DNA of 6,497 bases from Flavobacteriales bacterium UBA5869 (lineage in GTDB: Bacteria; Bacteroidota; Bacteroidia; Flavobacteriales_D; Crocinitomicaceae). Made by a program: the position numbers and the translations under genes. The stretch is from assembly GCA_002432565.1 (NCBI GenBank), contig DJFP01000293.1, forward strand, positions 825 to 7,321. Reading direction: 5' to 3'. Position 1 is the first letter of the stretch, and each line of letters begins with the position of its first letter. Under the pieces are notes generated by a model that saw nothing but the letters and a program-made list of their open reading frames with translations, searched no databases and was not told where the DNA came from. Below are positions 1-6,409 of this stretch, piece after piece.

Positions 1-506
1 GCATCTGCTGCAACCAGGATACGTCCCAATTGTTTTTGGAAGTCCGAATTCGGTTGAAACATGCTTTTGATCTCCGGATCATTCACAATTTCAAAAATCC
101 CGTCATAATCACAGGGAAATCCGGCAATATCAACAGGCATAATCGCTTTGGTTCTTGGAGTAATTGCTTTTCGGATTGCTTCCACTGAAATATTAAAATC
201 ATCCGGATTGATATCTACCATCACCGGTTTTGCACCTGTATGTATCACTACGTTTGCCGAAGCACAGTATGTAATTGCAGGAATGATCACTTCATCACCC
301 GGACCGATTCCCCACCAACGCAGTACCACTTCCATTCCTGCTGTCCAGGAAGAAACCGCAACCGTGCATTTATTGCCACAATATTCTGTCAATTGTTTTT
401 CGAACAGCTTTGTTCTCGGACCGGTTGTAATCCAGCCGGAAGTTAAGGCACTTGTTACCTCATCGATTACGCGCTGATCTATACGGGGCGGTGAAAATGG
501 AATCAT
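1..506 (-). CDS. DegT/DnrJ/EryC1/StrS (ArnB-like) PLP aminotransferase, 5' part only
   Basis: Partial gene: it starts at ATG 506-504 and runs off the left edge after 168 full codons, so roughly the first 40 to 45% of the protein is visible. This family moves an amino group, usually from glutamate, onto a keto group of a nucleotide-linked sugar, using PLP in the cytoplasm. Visible marks are SGWITTGP (residues 23-30, as in ArnB-type enzymes), the cofactor-phosphate loop SSWTAGM (52-58), GPGDEVIIPAITY (68-80), GAKPVMVDI (91-99) and TPRTKAIMPVDIAGFP (116-131). The last complete codon is Asp168 of a VAADA motif, the Asp expected to pair with the PLP pyridine nitrogen. The catalytic Lys lies outside the window. 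Between DYDGI (133-137) and ILVAADA there are about 25 residues, more than in ArnB; related Bacteroidota proteins appear to share this. The gene starts 35 nt after the glycosyltransferase stop. The SGWITTGP start looks closer to ArnB than to WbpE, so the target sugar and position are not settled. Confidence 0.95.
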   Translation of the reverse strand, partial: MIPFSPPRIDQRVIDEVTSALTSGWITTGPRTKLFEKQLTEYCGNKCTVAVSSWTAGMEVVLRWWGIGPGDEVIIPAITYCASANVVIHTGAKPVMVDINPDDFNISVEAIRKAITPRTKAIMPVDIAGFPCDYDGIFEIVNDPEIKSMFQPNSDFQKQLGRILVAAD

Positions 507-522
507 TTGGAAAATTTAAATT

Positions 523-530
523 CAAAGGTA
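523..530 (-). promoter_or_regulatory. Possible -7 element TACCTTTG ahead of the aminotransferase gene
   Basis: Read on the minus strand, the 35-nt AT-rich gap between the glycosyltransferase and the aminotransferase contains TACCTTTG, an exact match to the Bacteroidota -7 pattern TAnnTTTG. No convincing -33 TTG lies at the usual distance upstream, and transcription from here would leave a very short leader. It could be a weak internal promoter or chance in AT-rich sequence. Confidence 0.25.
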
Positions 531-541
531 AAAAATAGTTT

Positions 542-1567
542 TTATCGGGACATTTTTTTGTACTTGTCACCCGGTTTCTTATTGGCAATCAAAAAAGCGG
601 CTATTCCTTTCAGGTATCCCCAGCCGTAACTGATATGCAGAATGGGAAAAATGATCAGGATTTTGTTGAATTCAGAAACTCCTTCGGCAATTTTTGTGGT
701 CACCAGCAGGTCAAGAAGCACATAGAGTCCTAAGAACCCAAGACCTATCAAGCCAATTAGCGGATCGATCAAAAATGAAAACGGGAGGAGGATTAAAAAC
801 AATACAAACAGCGGTGGAACCAACTGCCGAAGTGTCGTAACGGCTTTGTGTTTCTTGTTTACGTATACTTTCCAGTAACCGTACTGCATAAACTGTTTCC
901 ACAGTTGTTTGAGGTTTCCACGAACGTAATACTTCAAATAAATACCCGCATGGAAGAAAATCTTCCCTCCGTTCTTAGAGACCCGGTAGTTAAAATCATC
1001 GTCCTGGTTGCGTACCAATTCTTCGTCAAAATACCCAATCTTCCCAAAAACCCACATCGGGTACATCGGACTGGTAACTGTATCCGTATAACCCGATTCG
1101 TTTAACGTCCGAAAATTGCCCAATCCCATTCCAAAACTGGTCGACATGGCTTTCGCAATTTGTTCCCCTGTTTTATTGATGTACTGGTTAACGATCTTTC
1201 CTCCGACACACCAGGTAGCTGAATCTGTTTGCAATTGGTTCAGGCATTCGCTCAAATAATTCGGGCTTAAAATATGCCTTGCTCCAACTATTTGGATATA
1301 ATCAGCAGTCATATCCGCATAAATCCCCAAATTAAATGCATAAGGAGTCAATTGCCTGGAGTTATCGATCAACTTCAGGGATTCGTAAGTCGCTTGTAAT
1401 GAATGAATCTTTTTGCGGGTCCCGTCATCAGACATTCCATCCACAATAAAAACGGAAATTTGCACCTGATCGGAGATTTGTGATGCATAAATTGCATGGA
1501 TACATTCTTCGATGTAGATGCTTTCATTCCTGCACGGAATAATTACAGACAACTTGATCGTACTCAT
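542..1567 (-). CDS. Family 2 glycosyltransferase with C-terminal membrane anchor (ExoA-like)
   Basis: A 341-residue GT2 enzyme expected to transfer a sugar from a nucleotide donor to a growing lipid-linked glycan at the inner face of the cytoplasmic membrane. The GT-A fold start is LSVIIPCRNE (residues 6-15), followed by VDGMSDDGT (42-50), the nucleotide-binding Asp region. GARHILSP (95-102) sits where many relatives have a DxD or DAH motif. NQDDDFNYR (187-195) is the acidic catalytic-base motif, followed by KNGGKIFF (198-205). A QFMQYGYWK segment (225-233) resembles that of ExoA-like enzymes. Two hydrophobic stretches (about 249-267 and 269-290) and a third near 305-330 should anchor it in the membrane; the tail is basic. 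It starts one base after the 2-epimerase stop (TAAAATG), so it is almost surely co-transcribed. Donor, acceptor and linkage cannot be read from sequence. Confidence 0.94.
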   Translation of the reverse strand: MSTIKLSVIIPCRNESIYIEECIHAIYASQISDQVQISVFIVDGMSDDGTRKKIHSLQATYESLKLIDNSRQLTPYAFNLGIYADMTADYIQIVGARHILSPNYLSECLNQLQTDSATWCVGGKIVNQYINKTGEQIAKAMSTSFGMGLGNFRTLNESGYTDTVTSPMYPMWVFGKIGYFDEELVRNQDDDFNYRVSKNGGKIFFHAGIYLKYYVRGNLKQLWKQFMQYGYWKVYVNKKHKAVTTLRQLVPPLFVLFLILLPFSFLIDPLIGLIGLGFLGLYVLLDLLVTTKIAEGVSEFNKILIIFPILHISYGWGYLKGIAAFLIANKKPGDKYKKMSR

Positions 1568-1568
1568 T

Positions 1569-2642
1569 TTAATTCTTTAGTGTATTACGAATAATGGCTG
1601 CAATTTCAGCAGCAGCATTTCCTTTTCCAAAATAATCGCTTCTCTCTTCACGGGGATTAAAACCCATAATGGCACCAACTATTTTTTGTTCATCTGCACC
1701 AACCAGCACATTCCAGCCATTCTCGACTGTCTCCACCCATTCGGTTTCTTCTCTCAAAGTTATACAGGGCACCCCCAGGAAAAAGGCTTCTTTTTGGATT
1801 CCTCCGCTATCTGTCACTATCTTTTTGGCAGATGCTTCAAGCATTACAATATCCAGGTAGCCTAGCGGATCAATGACCTGAATATGATCTGCGAGCTGTA
1901 TCCCATAAACCTGCAGGCATTTTTTTGTCCGTGGATGAAGCGGCAACACGATTTTCTCTCGAACGGCATTCAACCCGTTTACTATTGATTTTAACCGTTC
2001 CGGATCATTGGTGTTTTCTGCCCGATGGACTGTACAAAGAATGTATTTCTTTTCGGAAAGCCCCAAGGTTGACAAAATAGTACTTTTTTTCCTCGCAATA
2101 TCACTGAAGTACAAAATTCCGTCATACATGACATCTCCCACCAGGTGCACACCATTGCTGATTCCCTCATGCTTGAGGTTTTTCACTGCAGTTTGTGTGG
2201 GCGCAAACAATAATTGGGATATATGATCGGTTAAAATGCGATTTTGCTCTTCGGGCATGGCCTTATTAAAACTTCTAAGACCAGCTTCCACATGAATAAC
2301 CGGAATAAGCATTTTTGAAGCAGCCAAAGCTCCCGCCAACGTAGAATTCGTATCACCGTAAACCAACACAAAAGCCGGCTTTTCGGTTTCGAGTACTTCT
2401 TCGATTTTTGTGAGCATTGCTCCCGTCATAACCCCATGTGAACCCGAACCTATTTCCAAATGGTACTTTGGTTTGGGAATATGGAGTTCTTCAAAGAAAA
2501 CGTCCGACATATTGGGATCATAATGCTGACCGGTATGCACCAAGATTTCTTCAAAATGTTCACTGAATACGGAAGAAACCGCCGCAGCCTTAATGAATTG
2601 AGGTCTGGCTCCGAGTATTGTGACAATTTTCAATTTTCCCAT
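1569..2642 (-). CDS. wbpI: Non-hydrolysing UDP-sugar 2-epimerase, WbpI-like (WecB/MnaA family)
   Basis: A 357-residue cytoplasmic epimerase that inverts C2 of a UDP-linked N-acetylated sugar. Family marks are ILGARPQFIKA (residues 9-19), HTGQHYD (36-42), GDTNSTLAGALAASK (96-110), HVEAGLRS (117-124), MPEEQNR (129-135), VHRAEN (205-210), LPLHPRT (233-239) and TDSGGIQKEAF (277-287). Asp97, Glu119, Glu131 and His206 match the catalytic set known from WecB. Near the end it reads LREETEWVETV (296-306). From memory of the family, TEWVE is typical of WbpI-like enzymes acting on 2,3-diacetamido sugar acids, whereas UDP-GlcNAc epimerases have TERPE, so the substrate is probably not plain UDP-GlcNAc. 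I chose ATG 2642-2640; a TTG three codons upstream (2651) stays in frame but adds nothing conserved. It lies 15 nt after hisF and one base before the glycosyltransferase. The wbpI symbol rests on these motifs and on the neighbouring hisH2/hisF2; wecB would be the generic name. Confidence 0.93.
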   Translation of the reverse strand: MGKLKIVTILGARPQFIKAAAVSSVFSEHFEEILVHTGQHYDPNMSDVFFEELHIPKPKYHLEIGSGSHGVMTGAMLTKIEEVLETEKPAFVLVYGDTNSTLAGALAASKMLIPVIHVEAGLRSFNKAMPEEQNRILTDHISQLLFAPTQTAVKNLKHEGISNGVHLVGDVMYDGILYFSDIARKKSTILSTLGLSEKKYILCTVHRAENTNDPERLKSIVNGLNAVREKIVLPLHPRTKKCLQVYGIQLADHIQVIDPLGYLDIVMLEASAKKIVTDSGGIQKEAFFLGVPCITLREETEWVETVENGWNVLVGADEQKIVGAIMGFNPREERSDYFGKGNAAAEIAAIIRNTLKN

Positions 2643-2657
2643 CGAGAACAAAATAAG

Positions 2658-3428
2658 CTATTTCCTTTGAATACTGGAATAAATTCTTTTTAAAGCGGCC
2701 TGATCCGGGTAAGAAATCAATACCGCCTGATGCCTTCCGTGGAACACAAACATACTTCCGGCAGCTACCGCAGAAGCACCATTCCGAACACCCTCACACA
2801 AATGCTCCAACGTTGCGGCACCGCCACTTGCTATAATCGGGATTTTCAAAACCTTTCGAAGCGTACGGACCAAATCCAGGTCATAACCATTCTGCATTCC
2901 TTCCCTATCGATCGAATGAACCAATAACTCACCAACGCCCAATTTCTCTAATTCCTGTGCAAAATCAATCGGATCTTTCTGCATTAGTTTTGTTCCCGAC
3001 CGCGTATACAGTTGATAACCGATAGCTGTTTTTTGAATATCCAGTGAAACACAAATAGTGGAACTTCCGAATTCTACAACCGCTTGTTTTACAAATGAAG
3101 GGTTCTCTACCGCTTCGGTTCCAATGATTACTTTTTCGATCCCGATTTGGATGATCCGGCGAATATCTTCCATAGTTTTTATCCCTCCTCCGTATGACAA
3201 AGGCATAAAACATTCTCCTGAAATTTCTTCCAGCAGCTGAAACGGGATCGAAGTTCCTTTGACAGAAGCATCCAAATCCAGGAAAACCAATTCATCCACT
3301 TCTTTTTCATTGAAAATCCGGACGGCATTTAAAGGATCGCCGATATATCTTGGATTTTGGAACCGTACAGTTTTTACCAAAGCTCCGCCCTGAAGCAAAA
3401 GCACCGGAATACATCTTGGTAAAGCCAT
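2658..3428 (-). CDS. hisF2: HisF2-type synthase subunit of a sugar-cluster HisH/HisF pair; cyclase Asp11 replaced by Leu
   Basis: A 256-residue TIM-barrel protein of the HisF family. It aligns with T. maritima HisF without a gap through at least position 167, so the numbering transfers directly. The ammonia-gate residues Arg5, Glu46, Lys99 and Glu167 are all present, as are Lys19 and the second catalytic Asp130 (VSLD). The first catalytic Asp11 is Leu (IPVLLLQGG, 7-15). Phosphate-site positions also differ: Gly103 where Asn is usual (IIGTEA), Met178 where Thr is usual, and SGGAA (201-205) in place of SGGAG. The C-terminal signature VFHGRHQAVLISYP (228-241) and DELVFLDLDAS (45-55) match the HisF2 proteins of LPS clusters. 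The likely role is to activate HisH and channel ammonia to a partner amidotransferase, not to close the imidazole ring of histidine. Its ATG shares one base with the hisH stop (TAATG), which fits translational coupling of a 1:1 complex. The change at 11 is read directly from a TTG codon. Confidence 0.95.
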   Translation of the reverse strand: MALPRCIPVLLLQGGALVKTVRFQNPRYIGDPLNAVRIFNEKEVDELVFLDLDASVKGTSIPFQLLEEISGECFMPLSYGGGIKTMEDIRRIIQIGIEKVIIGTEAVENPSFVKQAVVEFGSSTICVSLDIQKTAIGYQLYTRSGTKLMQKDPIDFAQELEKLGVGELLVHSIDREGMQNGYDLDLVRTLRKVLKIPIIASGGAATLEHLCEGVRNGASAVAAGSMFVFHGRHQAVLISYPDQAALKRIYSSIQRK

Positions 3429-4045
3429 TAGAAATGCAAAACAAAATTGGTTAATAACTGCATGCCATGCCTGTGGCTTTTTTCCGGATGAAACTGAACC
3501 CCTGCAATGTGCTCTTTTTGGACAGATACGTCAAAAGAATGGATGTAATTTGTTTCCAAAAGAACTTCTTCGCGGTTTTTACAGCTGACATAATAGGAAT
3601 GGGCAAAATAGAACTTTGTTTCATCATCGAATCCTTTTAAAAGCCTGCTGTCGTTGTTTTTAACAGCAACATATTCCCAGCCTAAATGCGGAACCGGAAA
3701 CAATCGCGGGTCGGGAGGATTGAATTTTTTACTGTCCAGTTCAAGCCAGGACAACCCGGGAAGACTCCCTTCCTCACTTTTCAAACCAAGGAGCTGCATT
3801 CCCAAACAAATTCCCAAAATCGGTACTTTATCAGTCAATACGCGCTGGTTCAAAACCGGGATTAATTCCCTTTCACGCAGGTTCATCATACCCTGATCAA
3901 ACGATCCTACTCCCGGAAGTATCAACTTGTCTGCTTTTAAAACGATTTCTTTATCGCCTGATATGACTGCATCAAATCCGATAAACTGAAGCATGTTCCG
4001 GATCGAACCCAAATTTCCCAAACCATAATCTACAATTACTATCAT
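3428..4045 (-). CDS. hisH2: HisH2-type glutamine amidotransferase (class I glutaminase)
   Basis: A 205-residue class I glutaminase that hydrolyses glutamine and passes ammonia into the HisF barrel. Catalytic residues are Cys80 (ILGICLGMQLL, 76-86), His186 and Glu188 (VQFHPEKS, 183-190). Other family motifs are MIVIVDYGLGNLGSI (1-15), ILPGVGSFD (42-50) with the oxyanion-loop PGVG, PHLGWEYV (119-126, usually PHMGWN) and FYFAHSYYV (145-153). The ATG at 4045-4043 is chosen because HisH proteins begin exactly at M-I-V-I-V-D-Y-G. An in-frame TTG at 4102 would add 19 residues that match nothing in the family and would run through the repeat region. Its partner hisF2 follows with a one-base overlap. 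With the Leu11 variant HisF beside it and polysaccharide genes on both sides, it most likely supplies ammonia for sugar amidination, not for histidine synthesis. Confidence 0.95.
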   Translation of the reverse strand: MIVIVDYGLGNLGSIRNMLQFIGFDAVISGDKEIVLKADKLILPGVGSFDQGMMNLRERELIPVLNQRVLTDKVPILGICLGMQLLGLKSEEGSLPGLSWLELDSKKFNPPDPRLFPVPHLGWEYVAVKNNDSRLLKGFDDETKFYFAHSYYVSCKNREEVLLETNYIHSFDVSVQKEHIAGVQFHPEKSHRHGMQLLTNFVLHF

Positions 4046-4053
4046 AAAGAAAA

Positions 4054-4078
4054 GTTCAAAGTGTTCAAAAAGGTTCAA
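4054..4078. repeat. Three spaced TTGAAC direct repeats upstream of hisH
   Basis: On the minus strand TTGAAC occurs three times, at 4078-4073, 4068-4063 and 4059-4054, with repeat periods of 10 and 9 bases, which is close to one helical turn. The block lies in the only intergenic gap longer than 35 nt in the window, ending 8 nt before the hisH ATG. Possible meanings are a protein-binding site in the leader, a degenerate simple-sequence array, or a remnant of a dispersed GTTCAAA-type intergenic repeat. The repeats are directly visible; their function is not. Confidence 0.6.
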
Positions 4079-4099
4079 GCGCTCCAATCTGACTACTTT

Positions 4100-4107
4100 C
4101 AAATATA
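4100..4107 (-). promoter_or_regulatory. Possible -7 element TATATTTG for hisH-hisF and downstream genes
   Basis: TATATTTG on the minus strand matches the Bacteroidota -7 consensus TAnnTTTG. It sits just after the flippase stop, in the 66-nt gap before hisH. Transcription would begin about 50 nt before the hisH ATG, so the TTGAAC repeats would fall in the leader. No clear -33 TTG is seen 17 to 23 nt upstream, so this is tentative. If real, it would let hisH2 and the genes after it be expressed apart from the epimerase and flippase. Confidence 0.3.
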
Positions 4108-4111
4108 CTGT

Positions 4112-5419
4112 TTATGCCCCATTCGCATGTATCCTTTTGGTCATTCTCAAAAAAAGCAGAATGATCACCAGGTAAACAACAGAGAGCAGGATTGAATTAA
4201 AACCCAGGATCCAATGGAAAGGGTCAAAACTACGATTTGTGATCTGAAATTTATCCAACAGGCTCAACAGGATTGGAAGCACCCCGAAATTGAAGAGCTG
4301 GAAAAACGCAACCGCCAATCCAAAACCAAACATGAGTTTCTGCTTCGACAAAACAAGCGACAAAGACGAAATCGGGGAAACCATAAAATTCAGCATCAGT
4401 GCCGGAGTCAGTATTTCTGCTATTCTTCCCGCTTCAGTCCAACGTTCTCCGAAAACAAATCCGAATAATTCGCTTCCGAAAAAGAAAAGCGCCGTAAACG
4501 GAACAATGGAAAGAAAGAATAATGTTCGAATCGTTTTAAGTGTCAATGCATAAATTGACTGTTTTTTATGGAACATTTCGGAGCTCTTATTGAAGAAAAC
4601 CTGTCCCAACGACTGTCCGAACAATCCAAGAGGCAGTTTCAGCATTAAATAGGCATAACTATACGAACCGAATGTTCCTTTGCCGTAAAATTCAACAATC
4701 AACGCTGCCAATGCCAGATCAACCGCCAAATCCAGTAAGACATGCGGCAGGTAAACAGCCGGATACGATCTGTATTCCTTTGCCAGGATGCGCATTCTTC
4801 TCAAATCAGCTGTAGAAGCATGGCTTTTTTTATTCGACAAAAAGGTTTTTACGAATGCAAAAATGGACAGAAACGAACCAAGCAATGTTCCGAAGATCAA
4901 TCCGAATGCCCCCCAATTCAACACTCCAAAGATCAAACGGAGAAAATTCACTGAAACAGAGTTCACCATACGCTGAACAGAAATCTGTCTGAAGAGTTTC
5001 TTTCTGACAGACCAATTTGTTCCCAGATTGATCCAAACACTCACATAAGCACTCAACACGGAAACAATCAGGAAGACATAATTGGAGAAATTGTAAGGCT
5101 TAAATAGAAAATAGGTTATACCTACTAAAAAAACTGCAGTCAATACAATCAGTGAAATCCGGAAGGATAAGCGGTATAATGAAAATGCATGGTTGTCCTG
5201 TTTAGCTACCGGTAGTGTTGCTTCATAGCGAGCAGTAGCAATTGCTGCAATAAAAGCTACCAAACGGGTATAAACTCCCAATTCCCCCATATCGGCAGTG
5301 GAATAAATCCGTGTCAGGAAAGGATAAATGAGGTAAGCGATCAACTGAGCAATTGCAGTACCTGTCATTAAAGTAAGTACTGATTTTACAAAGTCAGATT
5401 TGAGCGCTTTTATTTGCAT
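4112..5419 (-). CDS. Wzx-like oligosaccharide flippase (MOP superfamily membrane protein)
   Basis: A 435-residue, strongly hydrophobic protein of the polysaccharide-transporter branch of the MOP superfamily. It would flip the undecaprenyl-linked repeat unit from the cytoplasmic to the periplasmic face of the inner membrane. The N-terminus LKSDFVKSVLTLMTGTAIAQ (6-25) followed by PFLTRIYSTADMGELGVY (33-50) is typical of this family, as are ATARYEATLPVAK (61-73) and FGERWTEAGRIAEILTPAL (323-341). About 12 membrane segments are expected; clear hydrophobic runs lie near residues 12-35, 52-62, 86-106, 112-132, 155-190, 222-243, 299-324, 336-358, 362-390 and 403-424. The tail is short and basic. Its ATG (5419-5417) lies inside the last codons of the epimerase gene, a 10-nt overlap that suggests translational coupling. 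The substrate glycan cannot be deduced, since flippases diverge quickly. Position just before hisH2/hisF2 matches that of wzx in the P. aeruginosa O5 cluster. Confidence 0.93.
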   Translation of the reverse strand: MQIKALKSDFVKSVLTLMTGTAIAQLIAYLIYPFLTRIYSTADMGELGVYTRLVAFIAAIATARYEATLPVAKQDNHAFSLYRLSFRISLIVLTAVFLVGITYFLFKPYNFSNYVFLIVSVLSAYVSVWINLGTNWSVRKKLFRQISVQRMVNSVSVNFLRLIFGVLNWGAFGLIFGTLLGSFLSIFAFVKTFLSNKKSHASTADLRRMRILAKEYRSYPAVYLPHVLLDLAVDLALAALIVEFYGKGTFGSYSYAYLMLKLPLGLFGQSLGQVFFNKSSEMFHKKQSIYALTLKTIRTLFFLSIVPFTALFFFGSELFGFVFGERWTEAGRIAEILTPALMLNFMVSPISSLSLVLSKQKLMFGFGLAVAFFQLFNFGVLPILLSLLDKFQITNRSFDPFHWILGFNSILLSVVYLVIILLFLRMTKRIHANGA

Positions 5420-6408
5420 TGCAACACATGACGAAGGTATTCGTTGATCCCTTCTTCAAAAGTATATACGGGTTTATAATTCAAATATTGCTCCATCTTA
5501 CCTGTTGAGGCCAATGAATCTTTGATATCGCCTTTTCTTGGCGGACCATAAGTCAGAGTATGTTTTGGTGTCGTTCCCAATTCTTTCAATCCTTCCTGCA
5601 GGCTTTCAATCACCGTATTTAAAGTCAAACTGCGCCCGCAAGCTACGTTATAAACTTGTCCGAATGCCTGATCATTCTCTGAGATTAGGGACAGCAGGTT
5701 TGCGTGGATGGCATTTTTCACATAAGTAAAATCACGTGACTGCTCTCCGTCTCCGTTGACCACTATCTCACCACCCTGGAGCATTTTATCCAAAAATTTC
5801 GGAATAGCGGCAGCATAAACGCCATTCGGGTTCTGGAAAGGACCGAATACATTGAAATAACGCAGACCAATTGTTTCCATACCGTGCAATTGGTGATAAA
5901 CCTGTCCATACTCTTCGTTTAACTGCTTTGTTGCAGCATAAGGTGAAAGCACCTTTCCTTCCTGGCCTTCGTGTTTCGGAGAAGCAATAGAATCTCCGTA
6001 AACCGATGAAGAACTTGCATACACAAAACGTTTTACATCTGCCAGCTTTGCTTCGTGCAGAATGGTCAGGAAACCGGTTGCATTTACACGGTGCGTATTC
6101 AGAGGAAATTCTATGGATCTCGGCACAGACCCCAAAGCAGCCTGGTTGGAGATTGCATCCACTTCTTTCAGCAAATCGCGGTAATCATCCGGGTTGCAAA
6201 TGTCTCCTTTAACAAAGCGGTAATTTTCGTAGTGGGACAGCCGGTCAACATTGGATTGAAGTCCTGTTTCCAAGTTATCCAAAACAATAACAGAGGCTCC
6301 TATTTTCAATAGGGCCTCTGTTAAATTTGAACCGATGAAGCCGGCACCGCCGGTCACCAAAATGGTTTTATGCTTTAATTGATCAGATATCAACTGAATT
6401 TGATCCAT
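5410..6408 (-). CDS. wbpP: WbpP-type UDP-N-acetylhexosamine 4-epimerase (extended SDR)
   Basis: A 332-residue NAD-dependent extended short-chain dehydrogenase/reductase. WbpP-type members interconvert UDP-GlcNAc and UDP-GalNAc (or the matching uronic acids) through a 4-keto intermediate. The Rossmann motif is TGGAGFIG (residues 19-26), with Asp44 (VLDN) placed to bind the NAD ribose and GDI at 68-70. QAALGSVPRS (89-98) is the hallmark of the WbpP/TviC group. The catalytic set is the Ser cluster 132-135 (YASSSSVYGD) with Tyr157 and Lys161 (SPYAATK). LRYFNVFGP, NPNGVYAAAIPKF and NGDGEQSRDFTYV are substrate-side motifs of the same group. Residue 88 is Asn where relatives usually have His (HQAALGS). 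The ATG at 6408 starts a single base after the rny stop, and no other Met precedes the Rossmann motif, so this start is firm. The flippase gene overlaps its end by 10 nt. Exact substrate is inferred from family only; a nucleotide-sugar dehydratase is less likely given the WbpP motifs. Confidence 0.93.
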   Translation of the reverse strand: MDQIQLISDQLKHKTILVTGGAGFIGSNLTEALLKIGASVIVLDNLETGLQSNVDRLSHYENYRFVKGDICNPDDYRDLLKEVDAISNQAALGSVPRSIEFPLNTHRVNATGFLTILHEAKLADVKRFVYASSSSVYGDSIASPKHEGQEGKVLSPYAATKQLNEEYGQVYHQLHGMETIGLRYFNVFGPFQNPNGVYAAAIPKFLDKMLQGGEIVVNGDGEQSRDFTYVKNAIHANLLSLISENDQAFGQVYNVACGRSLTLNTVIESLQEGLKELGTTPKHTLTYGPPRKGDIKDSLASTGKMEQYLNYKPVYTFEEGINEYLRHVLQCK

Positions 6409-6409
6409 A

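Noticed and set aside
148..477. Plus-strand open frame of 109 codons over the aminotransferase
   Set aside because: It is the reverse-strand shadow of a clear DegT-family gene, and its translation shows no family motif.
2643..2651. Upstream TTG start for the 2-epimerase
   Set aside because: The ATG at 2642 lies next to the conserved N-terminal strand, and the three extra codons are not conserved.
2658..4045. Part of a histidine biosynthesis operon
   Set aside because: No other his gene is present, HisF lacks Asp11, and both flanks are polysaccharide genes.
4054..4078. CRISPR-like array
   Set aside because: The repeats are 6 bases long with 3 to 4-base gaps, far too short for repeat-spacer units, and no cas gene is nearby.
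4043..4102. Upstream TTG start for hisH adding 19 residues
   Set aside because: HisH proteins begin at M-I-V-I-V-D-Y-G, and the extra stretch only translates the TTGAAC repeat region.
4214..4553. Two overlapping plus-strand open frames within the flippase gene
   Set aside because: They lie antisense to conserved flippase coding sequence, overlap each other in different frames, and give low-complexity basic products.
5410..5419. Frameshift or fusion between epimerase and flippase
   Set aside because: Both proteins have complete, normal ends; the 10-nt overlap is an ordinary operon overlap.
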